Below, piece after piece: positions 11,809 through 24,100 of a stretch of DNA of 64,000 nucleotides. The notes under the pieces were generated by a model. That model did no database searches. It was not told the origin of the DNA and saw only the letters and a program-made list of their open reading frames with translations. The DNA is taken from the NCBI RefSeq assembly GCF_963678635.1, contig NC_087068.1, forward strand, positions 2,604,001 to 2,668,000. The letters are read 5' to 3'. The stretch's first letter is position 1; every line of letters begins with the position of its first letter. The stretch comes from Symsagittifera roscoffensis. Lineage: Eukaryota > Xenacoelomorpha > Acoela > Convolutidae. The translations under genes and the position numbers were made by a program.

Positions 11809-13746
11809 AAGCAACCTCATTTGAACCATACGAAGCATATTTTGCATTCTATACTCTAAAATGATCTGTCACCTTTTTCTGACATCCAAGGCGGACTATA
11901 TTGTGAATATCTTGACGGAGTGTTACTTCGGTACTTCTTGCATTGTTGCATAATTGTATTCTTTGAGCCACAACATTTCTGGAAGGGAAGCGCTAATTGC
12001 TAGACTGTCGGTTCATAATTTCCACAAACAGTTGCATTGACAACTGAGCTGACTCATAACCAATTCTAGTTTTTTTGAAAAAGTGCAACACAAAGCGTTT
12101 GGTTAGCTCTTCATGGCTGTGTTAATAGCTTCCCTGACCAAGTCATTGGTTTACGGACATTTTGAGTCAAGAAAGTGTACTCTCGTTATATTTCCTTTTT
12201 GCTTTCTCTACTTCAAACTAGCCATTTGTGCGTTAGTTTTAGTGCTTGGACCGTCAATTTTCTCGAAGCTTGTTTGATGTTCATACAAGCTACCAGTTGA
12301 AAAAAACAGGACGAAATGCTGCGCCTTGTCGGTGCAAGTTTTCTAATCAATTCAGCTTATCTGGTTGCGCTCCTAAAGATTCCAATTATAGTTCATTTCA
12401 TAATTTTTTCACCAAGTGCGTCATGCTTCTTCAGTTCCGACAAAATATTTAAAAGTTTGCTAAAAAGTGGACTTCGATGATTTTACGGACATCCAGTCAA
12501 ACTACACAAAGTTATGGTCCTCGGAAAACTCAATTGTTTTTTCGCTTCCCTCCCAAATCCGAGTGTTTAGTTTCAATCGAGTACAGTTTTCCTGAGTTTT
12601 ATCTTCATCAGACACACCTTAAAATTTTTGCACACAAAAAGCTGTGGTTCTCGGAAACGCATTTTTCTGCTTCGTGGACAATTTTTCAAAAAAAACTTGG
12701 AAAAACCTCATTTGAACCATACGAAGCATATTTTGCATTCTATACTCTAAAATGATCTGTCACCTTTTTCTGACATCCTCATCGGTTTTGGATGATCTGT
12801 CACCTTTTTCTGACATCCTCATCGGTTTTGGAAAATGATCTGACACCTTTTTCTAAGCAACCTCATTTGAACCATACGAAGCATATTTTGCATTCTATAC
12901 TCCAAAATGATCTGTCACCTTTTTCTGACATCCAAGGCGGACTATATTGTGAATATCTTGACGGAGTGTTACTTCGGTACTTCTTGCATTGTTGCATAAT
13001 TGTATTCTTTGAGCCACAACATTTCTGGAAGGGAAGCGCTAATTGCTGGACTGTCGGTTCGTACTTTCCACAAACAGTTGCATTGACAACTGAGCTGACT
13101 CATAGCCAATTTTAGTTTTTTTGAAAAAGTGCAACACAAAGCATTTGGTTAGCTCTTCTTGGCTGTGTTAATAGCTTCCCTGACCAAGTCATTGGTTTAC
13201 GGACATTTTGAGTCAAGAAAGTGTACTCTCGTTATATTTCCTTTTTGCTTTCTCTACTTCAAACTAGCCATTTGTGCGTTAGTTTTAGTGCTTGGACCGT
13301 CAATTTTCTCGAAGTTTGTTTGATATTGATACAAGCTACCAGGTGAAAAAAACAGGACGAAATGCTGCGCCTTGTCGGTGCAAGTTTTCTAATCAATTCA
13401 GCTTATCTGGTTGCGCTCCTAAAGATTCCAATTATAGTTCATTTCATAATTTTTTCACCAAGTGCGTCATGCTTCTTCAGTTCCGACAAAATATTTAAAA
13501 GTCTGCTAAAAAGTGGACTTCGATGATTTTACGGACATCCAGTCAAACTACACAAAAAGTTATGGTCCTCGGAAAACTCAATTGTTTTTTCGCTTCCCTC
13601 CCAAATCCGAGTGTTTAGTTTCAATCGAGTACAGTTTTCCTGAGTTTTATCTTCATCAGACACTCCTTAAAATTTTTGCACACAAAAAGCTGTGGTTCTC
13701 GGAAACGCATTTTTCTGCTTCGTGGACAATTTTTCAAAAAAAACTT
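11809..13746. repeat. Tandem duplication, unit about 1.05 kb, plus a short third partial unit
   Basis: Copy 1 (11809-12698) and copy 2 (12855-13746) are nearly identical, offset by 1046-1048 bp. A partial third copy (about 12706-12776) and two short units with GATCTGTCACCTTTTTCTGA lie between them. Each large copy has a matching 68-codon open frame, but I see no domain in it. The duplicated sequence is unidentified. Confidence 0.85.
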
Positions 13747-13969
13747 CGACTTTTTTCAAAAATGTTTTCGCCAAATCTGATATTTTTCTGCCCTTTTCAA
13801 ACTCAAATAAAACGAAAAACAGTACCCCTTCAAATCAACGGTATTAGAATCGGGGACACGGCGAAACTCAGCTAAACAAACTGCAGGGAATTAGCTTTTT
13901 TTCATGCAGTTTGACAATATGTGGATTTTGGGAAAAGAAAAAATATCTACTCACATCATCTCACAGAAA

Positions 13970-14577
13970 TTTTGTCTCAAACTGTTCTGCAGCCGATCTT
14001 ATATTATAGTTTAATTTAATTTCTTTTCTGATCACTAGACTATCGCCTCTGGTGATCAGTTTCTAAGTTTCATCCACTGTTCATTTCGTATAAACTGATT
14101 CCAGTTCTGTTCCAAACCATTTCCAGTTTTGCTTTGAACTGATTGATGTTTTCACTAGCGACAACTTCCTCTGATAGATTGTTCCAATCAGTTATTGCTC
14201 TTACTGTGAAAAAAATCACTCTTACTTCCAGGATTGCTTTGATTCTCTTGTTTGAACAGTTGTTTCCTCTAGTGTCACGGTACTTCTTTTCAAAAAATCC
14301 TCTATTCGCTCACCGATCGTCCTTTCTGTTGTTTTTTTTTGTATATCAATCCAGAGTTGAAGCATCCAGGTTTTTCAATCTTTGACACTGATTTCGAGAC
14401 TTCAAGCCGTGGATAAGTTCTGTTGAACGCCGTTGGATACCTTCTAGTTTGAACACGTTTTTTTTTGCAATCTGGGATGCCAGGCTTGATTACAATATTC
14501 CAGGTTTGGTTTTATCAGACCGTTGTACACATTGAGGAAAACTTTCTTGGTGGTTTTGAGGAACTTTTTTTAAACGT
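13970..14577 (-). pseudogene. CR1-like LINE, C-terminal RT end (outermost element)
   Basis: Minus-strand reading from 14577 downward gives the post-catalytic part of a CR1/Jockey-type RT. There is a VYNGLIKPNLEYCNQAW segment, a QRR-STELIHGLKSR-like segment after a frameshift, and then a VRAITDWNNLSEEVV segment with a downstream NINQFKAKLE. These are hallmark segments of the C-terminal end of such LINE proteins. The reading frame has stops and shifts. The rest of the LINE resumes on the other side of the nested stack (42650-42789 and 63284-63900), so LTR C split it at 14577. Confidence 0.8.
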
Positions 14578-15193
14578 TATGACATTCTACTAGGATTGCT
14601 TGAAATGCATGTCGTCAACGAACTTTTATTGGAACGTTTTGGTGGGAAGATCGACTGTTTCGAACAATTTTTAGTGTTAATCGTTCAATTGAACGTATTC
14701 GGAGGGGTCAATTTTGAATGACAAAACACTTTTCAAACTTTAGGTTTGGGCATGATGGACTCGTAGCTTTTTCAATTTTCGCGATAACGGAAACCGCAAA
14801 AATCAGAACAGTGAATTTTGCTGATATAACGCATACGCGCAATGAACAAGAGACGACAGAAATTATAGTCGACAATTTTTATAGAAGAGCACTCCGAGTT
14901 GTAACGATTGTACAGACGAGAATCAGGAGGTCTATTGGGAGGATTTTGCTACCCTTACTGTTCGTCAGGAAGACAGCTCTTTGTCCGGATTCAAGAGTCC
15001 GGAATGGTGTCGGAGAAGAACTGTAAACATTGTTTTTTAACATTTTCAGCCTCCCGGAGTGTCCTGAGTTGAATTAAATTAACATCAAGTTCATTTTCAG
15101 AGTATGAGAAGCTATGAGTTTATGGAACGGGTTAGTCCATCTCCGATGGACATGATGATGCTTGTCTACTGAACAACATCAATAGTAATACGA
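14578..15193 (+). repeat. LTR C, left part (split by PLE)
   Basis: It begins TATGACATTC, matching the TGTGACATTC start of LTR B, and follows LTR B in order through the CCGGATTCAAGA box, the CTGAGTTGAATT box, the ATCTCCGATGGA box and CTACTGAACAA. It stops at a 9-bp sequence, GTAATACGA (15185-15193), that recurs where the LTR resumes at 42365. Both parts sum to about 892 bp, close to the 920 bp of LTR B. Flanking trinucleotides are CGT on the left and TGT on the right, consistent with an aged 3-bp duplication. It appears to be a solo LTR. Confidence 0.8.
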
Positions 15194-17118
15194 AGAAATT
15201 TTTGCTAAAAAGTAAATTTCAAACGTTTTTGCAACTATGTGCATCGTCAGGATTTTTACAATAAACTACTCTAAATGACGATAAAACATCAATTTACAAA
15301 TGTTATTTACAATAAATCACATACAATTTGGTTCTAAACCATCATGATAAAAAATTAGCCAATCACAGTTGACCTCTAAATTACTATTAAGATTAAAATA
15401 CTTTTAACCTCTAAAATTAATTAAACATTTTTAAATTAATTTGTCTGGAAGTTTCTGAGTCATAATTTCGATTTAGACATGTACGTTTTGAATAAAAAAC
15501 CAAAAATATTTTGGGACTAAATTTTCAGTGTTAACTCCCTGCTCCTAAACTCATCGCGCGTGTTCAAGCCGGGCTTCTCTTTCCTGATATGTATTGCCTC
15601 TAGTGTTAGCAATTTTGTTTGGTTGTTTGACCTATCTATAATTTCCCAACTAAGATCTGCGCTATTTCCCTCAAGTTGGCATTGCTGAAGGTGGATGCCT
15701 ACCGGTGAGTCTGCTTTTTTATGTTCCTCAATTCTAGTGTTCAAATGTCGAACAGTTTGTCCGACATAGGTGGAAGTGCATCCACTACATGACAGTTTAT
15801 AAACCACTCTTGACTTGAGGTCATTAGAAAATGCTGACTTCAGTGATGGTAAATATGATTGCAGTTTTCTTGTAGTGAAAACCACTTGAACGTTAGTTAA
15901 TTTTCGTAACCTGTTAGCAAAGTATTGGCTCTGGTTACATCTATATTGCACCATCAGCATTGGGGGCTTCACCTCCTTTGGTGATTGAACTGACAAACCC
16001 CTGTCACTATCCAGGGGCTTGCCCTTACCCTCGATGATCTTGCACAAGGCGTCTGGAGCCACCTTTGCGGACCAATTCTCAGGGTACTGATTTGTCAGCC
16101 ATTGCGCCCTATTAGTTTCCATAGCCTTATCAAATTGCTCCCAGCTAGATGTACTCCTAAAAACCCTGTGTACAGTGCCTTGGATAACACTACGCTTATA
16201 CTGAGTTGGGGCGCAGCTTCTATAGTTCAGTATAGTCCCTGTATCTGTTGGTTTTTGATACCAACTGCAAGTTAAACGCCTACCCTGCGATACATTTATG
16301 TTCAAATCCAGGAACGGCAAATTCCCCTCCGAATTAGTTTTCTCTAGAGTGAACTGCAAATTTGGATGAAGAGAATTGGCGGCATCGAGAAGACAACTCG
16401 GCTCCCCTCTGACTGTACTAACAATGTCATCCACATACCTGAGGAACAATTTCACCTGGGGAGTATCCTTCTCCTTGTTCTTAGCTTGTGGCAGCAGCTT
16501 TCACAGTACCAGACTATCTCGGTTATTGATGCGTATACGTCATCGGATATTTTTCCGCATTTTAGATGATACCAGTTTCGGCAACTCTCGCATTCAACCC
16601 CCTTTGATCTATATGTGACTTTCCTGCTGCAACATGGGCACAAGCCGTTTCTGTCATTAATTTGCTGTACCCCCGTTCCCACCGGTATTTGTTGTCGTAG
16701 AGCAATTTCGTATTCTTTCAGCCATAAGTTTGCCAGACTTACAGCGAGGGACGCGCCCATTGCTAAACCATCAACTTGTACATACCATGAATCATTACAC
16801 TTGAAATATACTTTGCTGACCGCCATATTCAAAAGCCTTTTCATGGTTGCTCTTTGAGTTTCAGGAGGAGACTCCTGGCTGTACAGCTTCTGTAAAGCAA
16901 TTTCAATTGCCTCCTTCAGGGGAACGTTGGTGTACAAACTTTTCACATCAAGAGATATTATGGTTTCATCCGGATCTAGAGCAATGTTTTCTATTTTTTC
17001 TCTAGCCTCTTTAGTATTGGTTTCTATATTTGCTCCATCGATGTTAAAAAACTTTGCAAGCATTTTGTTAAGATTTTCATACGAGCTGCCGGGAAGTGAT
17101 AGTACAGGTCGTAGGGGT
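15194..17118 (-). mobile_element. Penelope-like element, 5'-truncated, main part
   Basis: The element inserted in LTR C on the minus strand with a 9-bp duplication GTAATACGA (15185-15193 and 42365-42373). LTR element A then split it at 17118. The remaining 5' piece is at 42253-42364. A non-coding tail of about 320 bp (15194-15516) follows the protein stop and shows no clear feature. Confidence 0.85.
15517..17118 (-). pseudogene. PLE reverse transcriptase with inserted PHD finger and GIY-YIG endonuclease
   Basis: The frame enters from 17118 with a LRPVLSLPGSSYENL segment, then SLDVKSLYTNVP (RT motif A), then LAMGASLAVSLANLW (motif B). A C4HC3 PHD-type zinc finger follows (16640-16494: C-x2-C, C-x2-C, H-x2-C, C-x2-C with a WYH core). 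After one frameshift near 16500 the frame continues through the catalytic YVDD (16437-16426). A linker leads to a GIY-YIG nuclease domain (about 15801-15600) with VVYKLSC and YVGQT, and the protein stops at 15517. PLEs use this nuclease and RT for target-primed insertion. The frameshift and the split by element A inactivate it. A PHD finger between RT motifs B and C is not part of the PLE layout I know. Confidence 0.85.
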
Positions 17119-18003
17119 TGTGCCATTCTGCCAGATGACACAGCACAACCTTCCGGCGACATAAAAAAGAGTGACTAAAGGCCTTATGAACAAAAAAGTG
17201 TTGCGACGGAGGGTCAGAATGTTCTAGAATTTTTATTTTTAAAATTTCGATTGGAAGAAGAACATTTCTGAGAAATAGAAAAAAGACGGCCATTTTGAAT
17301 AAAAAAAGACGAAAATCAGAACCACGATATAGATTGTGAAGAACAGTTGTATCAGAGACAGAAAAACACGGAGCCTCTTATCGTGGCAAAAACAAACGAT
17401 AAGGACCTTAGCGACAGATATTTGTGGAGACGGAGGCTTCAGTGGGGGGAAGAGAAATACCACGGAACCCTCCCGGGACACGAAATATAAGAGATAAGAG
17501 TGTTATCTCAAGAAAATCACGGGAGCGGAGGCTTGGTCCCCCAGAGACTGTCTATGTGAAGGGACTGTATAAACTGACTATAACAGCTGCTGTAATGTCC
17601 TAGATCTTAATTAACACCGTTATTATTTAATATTTCAGAGCATGAGTAGATAGAAAAAAGGAAAGGGTCAATCCATCTCCAATGGATTTAATATAAAACT
17701 GTCACACAAAGACATAATAAAATAGGTTGTTCGAGCCGTGTTTTTAATGACAATCACGTAGTCTGAGGATCCGAGACTCAGCTATGTGGTTGTGTTCGCA
17801 TGCAAACGAAAGCTAATCAAAAGTCGTTTGACTGATGGCCTAAAAATGGTAACTTTTTACTTTGCCCTAAACAGACCAGAAAATCAACTGGCAAGGTCGA
17901 GACGGTGAAAAACGAGTAGAATTAAGGTAACTGACGCCTGCCAGTCGTTGATAGGTACTTTTTCTACGCTCCGTCGCTGTGTGATATTTGGGCGAATGTT
18001 ACA
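17119..18003 (+). repeat. LTR A, 5' copy, 885 bp
   Basis: It starts TGTGCCATTC and ends GGGCGAATGTTACA. A TATAAG-like box sits at about 17486. A perfect 8-bp hairpin, CTTATCGT with ACGATAAG (17377-17403), lies in the first half. The 3' copy is present in two pieces (40445-40833 and 41757-42252) around an inserted LTR B. Confidence 0.9.
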
Positions 18004-18015
18004 TAGACGTTTTTA

Positions 18016-18033
18016 TGGCGCTCCTGGGTGGGC
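18016..18033 (+). promoter_or_regulatory. Candidate primer-binding site of element A
   Basis: TGGCGCTCCTGGGTGGGC begins 12 nt after the LTR end. It opens with TGG as needed to pair with a tRNA CCA end. I cannot assign the tRNA. The 12-nt gap is longer than usual, so the call is tentative. Confidence 0.45.
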
Positions 18034-18152
18034 CTGTTAAAGGCATGAAACCATCATGATCAGCAAGCGTTTCAGCGACGTACCCTCCGCTCCGGGCGTA
18101 AGCCCGAGTTAGAGGCCTTAATGACCGTTATTGTACTAGGGGGAAGGTGCGT

Positions 18153-19296
18153 ACCCTCCGTCTAGTGCAATTTAGCTTTTTAACTTAGTTAACACCGAAA
18201 ATTCCGGGGGCCGGAGGGTTAGGTGGGAAATCTAGAGCCCGCTTGTCCTGAGGTCCCAGGACCAAAAACAATTAAAGAGAAAGCGTAAAACCAAACAAAA
18301 ATAGTGTATAACCAAGAAAAAGCCAAAAATAAAATTATTTAAAAACAAAAAAGTACAAAAAACAGTAAAAAAATCCAAAAAAGACCAAAAACAGTAAAAA
18401 ACATAAAGTGACAGTTTATATGTTATTTCCGGAGGAGATGTGATCTGACCTTCCTATTTGTTGTTGTTTCAGATTGATTTATATCGTTTCTGATAGAGAG
18501 ATTGTGTGTTTTGGTGAAGGGTTGGGTACCCTCCCTCGAGTGTAATTTGAGTGTTTAAGCACGTTAATGGTGATTTTGCCGGTGACCGGAGGGTAGAGTG
18601 GCAGGCTGATCAACGTGTTCCACACTCAACAGGGACATCAAGGACAACATCCGCAACGACTGTTGGGTATCGTTGAAGCAATATTAGTATCGTTCGGGTA
18701 CTATTTCCTTAAAACTTAAGTGGTGGGGGGCACGATTGGCGCGGTCCGATTGTACCCTCCATCGATTACAAATTTCCGAGTTAAGGGTCTTAATTCGGAT
18801 ATTTTGGTGCAAAGGAGGGTATAGTACTATTTATTAACGACTATTAATAGATTATTATCCATATTATATTTTACTTATCTCCTATTTAGACCCAAGAAAC
18901 ACCCATTTTTTGTCGAAAATTACCAATTTTCGACCAAACCGTAGAACCCCAAATTTTCGGATATCAGAGCTTTTCCGATAGGCAAAAAGCTTTTATATAG
19001 AGAGTAGCTACGTAGTTCGATCCCCTTCACTAAGGAAACCGCGTGAGCAAAGACTCGGTAGAAGTTAGGAAAACGAAAATTTTTCGACCAAAATTTTGAT
19101 AATTTTCTGTATTTTGTCAATCTGTTTTGGGGATCGAGTTTTTGAGTTTTTAGAGTTAGAGCAATAAAATTTTTTGCGTTAGGAGCGTGCTAGCATAACG
19201 TGCTCGGGTACTAGAGAAATTTTTGGGTAACCCTCCGAGTAGCTCCGTGGATAGAGCTAACGACTTAAGGTTTGGAAAAGGAAGGAATCGGAGGGT
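18153..19296 (+). repeat. Four ACCCTCC...GGAGGGT hairpin modules in leader A
   Basis: Paired complementary words lie at 18153-18160 with 18212-18219, 18528-18534 with 18588-18594, 18754-18760 with 18814-18820, and 19230-19237 with 19289-19296. Spacing is about 60 nt each time. Modules 2 and 3 also carry a TTAAG-CTTAA-like inner pair. The constant spacing and pairing suggest repeated RNA hairpins. Confidence 0.7.
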
Positions 19297-19789
19297 CCAA
19301 ATTTGATAGTTTTTGGCCAAATTTTTGTTTCTAAACCAATTTTGGTCCGGTTTTTTGCATTCTTCCAGTGCCGTACAGCGCTATTACGCTCATTTCAAGT
19401 ATTTTTAGGCACTTTCGACAGGGATTGCGAAAAAAGTCTTTCAGATCCTATACAGGTGGTGAAAAAGGCCATTTTGACGAACGCGTTTTTGGCGATTTCT
19501 CAAAGACTAGTTATCCGATCGGGATAATCTTGGTACCATAAGTCGACGTTTTTGACCACTTTTCCGAATCGCAACCGTTTTTGGGTTGATTATTTCGGAA
19601 AAGAAAATTTTTTTTAGAATTTGTTGGTTCGGAGGGTCCAAGTAACGGGCAACCCTCCGAGCGGCAGAAAATTTTATCAAAACATATTTTTATTCAACTG
19701 GGAAGGTTGACCGTGTCAGCCAACCTAGTTTTAAGTCAGGTAGACCGCTTTCAGAGGCTTTACTGCGGTGATTTAACCCTTTTTCTTGA

Positions 19790-20170
19790 TTTTGGGGGAA
19801 CCCTCCGAAGTGACCCTCCGGAGTCAGCTAAACCCTTTAGCAACCCTCCTTAGTGGAAAATTTCCACGAGATCACCCTAAGAAGTTGAAACAGCTCCCCC
19901 TAGAACCCTTAGCTTATTTTGACGCTTTTTGAAGCTAGTAGGAGAACCTTCCAAGTGAGATCGGAAAATTTGAAAATTTTGGAGGTACCCTCCGAAGTGA
20001 CCCTCCGGAGCGTATTAAGCATCTTATTGACCCTCCTTAGTAAATTTAGGGGGACCCTCCGAAGTAACTTGGGTGATTAAGATACCCTCCTAAGTAACTT
20101 GAGTGATTGGGGTACCCTCCGAGGTAACCCTCCGGAGTGTCTTAAACCTTCTAGCGACCCTCCTTATAAG
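19790..20170 (+). repeat. ACCCTCCG-rich array in leader A
   Basis: About ten copies of ACCCTCC, mostly ACCCTCCGAAGTGA or ACCCTCCGGAG or ACCCTCCTTAGTG, occur at irregular 20-45 bp spacing. The equivalent position in element B has the complementary-strand word CCGGAGGGGTC in an array. Confidence 0.8.
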
Positions 20171-20381
20171 AGACTTGAGTAAACCTTCTGTGGCAATTTG
20201 GGAAACGGAAAATATCCATTTAATTAGGATCATATTAGGATATTAGGCGTGCTTATCAGGGTCATAAGAACCCATTCTGACCCGGAAATTCGTGATCAAC
20301 TTTGGATTCTATATTGGGTGTATTAGAAGTACCCGAACAAGATTTTTTTTTTTTTTTTTGATTGTGATTTTGGTTGAGTGG

Positions 20382-20725
20382 TTGCCTTGAGCTACTTAAT
20401 AGGAAAGTTCGGGCAATCCGGGAACAAATAAAGGAAGACCTCGGTGGGTGTATTAAGCAAATACACACCCACTTGAGAAGAAGAATTGTTCCCTACTCTT
20501 GTGCACTTGGAGCAGTCCGAGTGTGGGAGAGCTTTTTCATAGATTTGACGAATTTTCGACCAAGAGGTTGCCTTGAGCTACTTAGTAGGACAGCTCGGGC
20601 AATCGCAGGACACCCAAAAGAAGACCTCGGTGGGTGTATTAGGCAAATACACACCCACTTGAGAAGACTGTGTCCTGGGCTTCGTTCTTTCGGATCGTTC
20701 CGATTGGGGGAAGTCTTTTTCTTTA
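20382..20725 (+). ncRNA. Tandem pair of conserved three-hairpin RNA motifs (leader A)
   Basis: Copy 1 (20382-20538) and copy 2 (20568-20725) share one fold. Hairpin I pairs TTGCCT with GGGCAA and GAGCT with AGTTC or AGCTC. Hairpin II has an outer stem, GGGAACAA/TTGTTCCC in copy 1 (20420-20427 with 20486-20493) and AGGACAC/GTGTCCT in copy 2 (20607-20613 with 20670-20676). Its inner stem is GTGGGTG/CACCCAC. Hairpin III is CACTTGGA/TCCGAGTG in copy 1 (20504-20523) and TCGGA/TCCGA in copy 2 (20690-20703). Stem sequences differ but pairing holds. Element B has a third copy at 44738-44893. It lies about 420 nt before gag. Role unknown; packaging signal, dimer signal or ribosome entry are options. 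Confidence 0.8.
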
Positions 20726-21144
20726 AGACTAAGTTTTATTTATCTATTTCTGAATCATCACTGCTTTTTATCGAATATTGTTTAATTTTAACAAAGCAGT
20801 GACTTGATAAATTGTGTGGCGATAAATTGATACTGACAAAAGGTCGCTGTCACCTGTAGGATATTCTTATCTGATTATCGATTGTGTTTTGTGTGTCGAT
20901 TATATCTTGTGGAAACTTAGTGATACTGTTATACTATACAACCGGGTTGAGTTAGCATTATATCAATACTGGGTAGACCCTGTGTGTAACTTTAGCTGAG
21001 TCACTATTTTAGTCGTGAGAGATCTAAGAGACATTTTGATACTGACGGAATCGAGTAGGCAGCGTTAAGTGATTCAACTAAAACTTGTTTGTGGTGCGTT
21101 TGCGTTGCCATCAAATTACGAATATTTTCATTTTGTACAAAACT

Positions 21145-24100
21145 ATGCAGCGCAGGGACTCGTTAGGATCGACTACTAAAATTCCCAGGCTAAGCAAGGG
21201 AAGCACGGGGAAATTTAGAACTAGGCGTAGCCAAACCTCGTTTAGCAGCGCTTCCGACGCGTTTGCTGAAGACGAATCGACTAAAGGTCAACCTGATCTT
21301 TCAGTGATCGAAATGAAACTAAGGAGCGAGAAAAACCTTGATGGCAATCAAGGGCGGAGCGCCGAGGCCGAGCCTGCGAGCGAAACGCCGGTGGATCCCT
21401 TTGACGAAGGGGAGCGAACGCTCATTCGACCCGACTTTGAGCCAGACGAGGTCCTCGAACGAGAGGAAGTCGAGAGGACAGAGGAGACCTCGGAGCGTTC
21501 CGAGGTCGAACCTCGGGAGGAAGTGTTGTACAGGGGAATGTCCAAATCAGAGACTAAGAGCTATAAATGGAGAAAGGAACCTTCACATCTGACAAGTGCA
21601 CACTCATCCTTGGCCAAACAGAGTAACAACGCGATGATGTCGAGTATGAGTCCGGGTAAAGAGCAGACGTTCTCGAAGGCCAAGAAGAGTTGGAAGTCCT
21701 TGTACGACGAACGCATGGCGTCACTACCAACTGTAGGTTTGACTTCCAGTGATGACTACCCGGAGATAACCCATCCGGATGTGAACTTCACACCGTGCCC
21801 AAGGAACGACATGAGCAGGGAGGCGTCTTCTGCCTCGCCGACCAGGCCTATGTCAGATGGGATAACGATGGGAGCATCATCAACGTTTGACAGACTGATG
21901 ACGTCAATGCACAAGCAAAAGGGCGGTGCGTCATCAAGTACTAGGCTACAGCCACAGTTGACCTCGTCTTCTCTGGGGCTAACCCCGCCATTGGGGGCAG
22001 CTGGTGACATAAGTGATATGTTCGCTGGTGTGATGAATGGCCTGGATGAATTGAGGCGAGACATGACTAAGAGGATAGATCAAATTGACGAGAGAGCTCA
22101 CCATGGTCGAGAGAATTTGAAAGATGAGCTAACGCACGTGAAGTCGCAGGCGAGGTTTGATCAGGCTCAATTGATTCGTGACACCGATCAATGCCTGGCC
22201 GAGAGCCTGGCACAGGCAAATAAAGAGTCAGAAGAAAGAGAGGCAAGGATGTCAAGAGAGATCGAGCGATTACTGAATGATCATGATAACACCTACGCCC
22301 AAACGATGACTAGCCTGGAAAAGAGGTTGGACGCCAAATCTGACTTGATGATGCGGAAGCTTGACGCGATCCTGAATGGGAGTAGTTGGCAGGAGCATTC
22401 CAACTCAAGGGAGCGCTCACGCCATGCGAATGTTGGAGATGGTACGGGCAACAGTGCCAGAGCCCAGCAAGGCTCGAGAACGAACTACGAACATAGAAAC
22501 AAGGAGCGGCCAAGGGCAGCCCCGCAGAGGCCGGGCTGGACAAATCCAGTTCCACCGGAGGCAGATGCCACCCCGGAGACAAGATTGCCAACCGTGCCAC
22601 AAGTCAGTTCAGTACCAGATCTGACTACAGTCTCACAAGACACAACGATGTATGCCTCGATGTTTGAGCCTCTGAACAGATCTCTTGAAACATTCATCAC
22701 CAAGCTCTCGAAGTCAACCGAGAGAGGAGAGAGGTCAAGAAGAACACTGAAAAAGCCGAAGTCATATAAAGACGAGTCAGACGGCTGCATTGATACTTGG
22801 ATAGAGGTGATGAAGTTACACTTTGAGGAAGAGAATCTCTCCAAGAAACAAGAGTGCAGCGCGCTGACGAGCAACCTGGAGGGTACTGCATTAAATTGTG
22901 TAATGGCGAAAAGAGCCAATGAGAGAGACAGCGCTCGCAAGATATTCGACATCCTGCTGAATCGTTTCGGCTCTGGAGTACAAGGGCACCAGGCCATAGT
23001 GAAGTTCGAGAAGAGGCGTCAGAGAGATGAAGAATCAATAGATAAATTCTTGGACGACCTTGAATTGCTCAGGAGGAGGAGCAACCCGGATGAGAGAATA
23101 TCCGAACGAAACTTGGCGATCGCTTCGAAGTTCATGGATGGTGTAAGGAGTGAGGAGTTGAAGACGATGTTGGCCACTCACTTCACCCTGTCGCTTGACC
23201 AGGTACCCACGCCCGACGACTTGCGTATGAAGTCACGCGAGTATTTACTGATAAAACCGAGGGCGCAAAACCGTTACAGCAATTATGGCAACTATAGCGG
23301 GACAAACACTGGTGCGAATTCCAGTTGGTACAAACCTCGCGATGACATGGACAAGAGGAGGTCGTGTGCGAATTGTGGTTCGATGGACCATCACGTTTCT
23401 GCGTGTTCTGCATACAAACAGAACATGAAGGCCATAGGCTACTTTCTCGAGGACGCTGACGCGACCGACGAGGATCATGAAGAGTACGTGAGAGGGCTCA
23501 TCATGAAATATGGTCCGAGGTGTTTCTTCTGTAATTTGGAGGGACACTTCAAGTCGGATTGTACTCAATTTTGGGACGCAGTAGCGGACGCGAAACATCC
23601 CCGCCACGATGAGGCGCTTTCGGGTGTCAAGGCCAGTCGAGCACGTCTGATGAACGAGGCTGAATCTCGGAGAAAGGAGACGACACCGAGCACTTTCACG
23701 ACTAAAAAGGTTAAAACATGGCCTGACGAGGGGGTAGCCTCGAACCTCGAAACAGAGTCGTCTAGCCCACTCAAGGTGGATTACGGCCTGGCGGCAAGGA
23801 CAGCTCTGCAGAATGTCAAACAGGACCTTGCCACGAAAGAAGTGGAGCAATGGGTAAGGTCGGAGCTGGAGAGCACAGATCTTCGGGAAAGTCTTAATGT
23901 CCTGAGTAAGACGACAAGAGCAGAAGATGAAAAAGAGCCCAAGAAACAGGGACTAAAACTGAACGTTATATCTGGCAAGACTTTCGGCATGACGAAGGCA
24001 GGGACCAAAATAATGTCTATCATCTCAGTCGCAGGGCACCAGGTGGTCAAGAACCTGAGCGAGCCATCCGAGATTACACTGGTCCACCTGGACATCTATG

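Larger units (their letters stand above)
18004..21144 (+). other. Long 5' leader of element A (non-coding)
   Basis: About 3.1 kb separates the LTR from gag. It contains repeated ACCCTCC/GGAGGGT modules, a dense array of the same words (19790-20170), a poly-T run (20343-20359) and two copies of a structured RNA (20382-20725). There is no credible protein-coding frame. A leader this long suggests packaging, dimerisation or translation-control functions. Confidence 0.7.

Noticed and set aside
12246-12452. 68-codon plus-strand frame repeated at 13292-13498
   Set aside because: Its conservation is explained by the recent tandem duplication. No domain or coding signature is seen.
14718-15026. 102-codon plus-strand frame
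   Set aside because: It falls inside the LTR C left part, which is non-coding in the related LTRs.
17024-17293. Minus-strand frame that joins LTR sequence to PLE RT
   Set aside because: Its first half is antisense LTR A (the same frame recurs at 40332-40619). The join is only the insertion boundary at 17118, not a real gene start.
20382-20725. Hammerhead or HDV-like ribozyme
   Set aside because: No CTGATGA and GAAA core pair or nested double pseudoknot layout could be found in the motif.
20374-20802. 142-codon frame with an internal protein repeat in leader A
   Set aside because: The repeat is the structured RNA pair. Changes preserve stems rather than protein, and element B lacks the frame.
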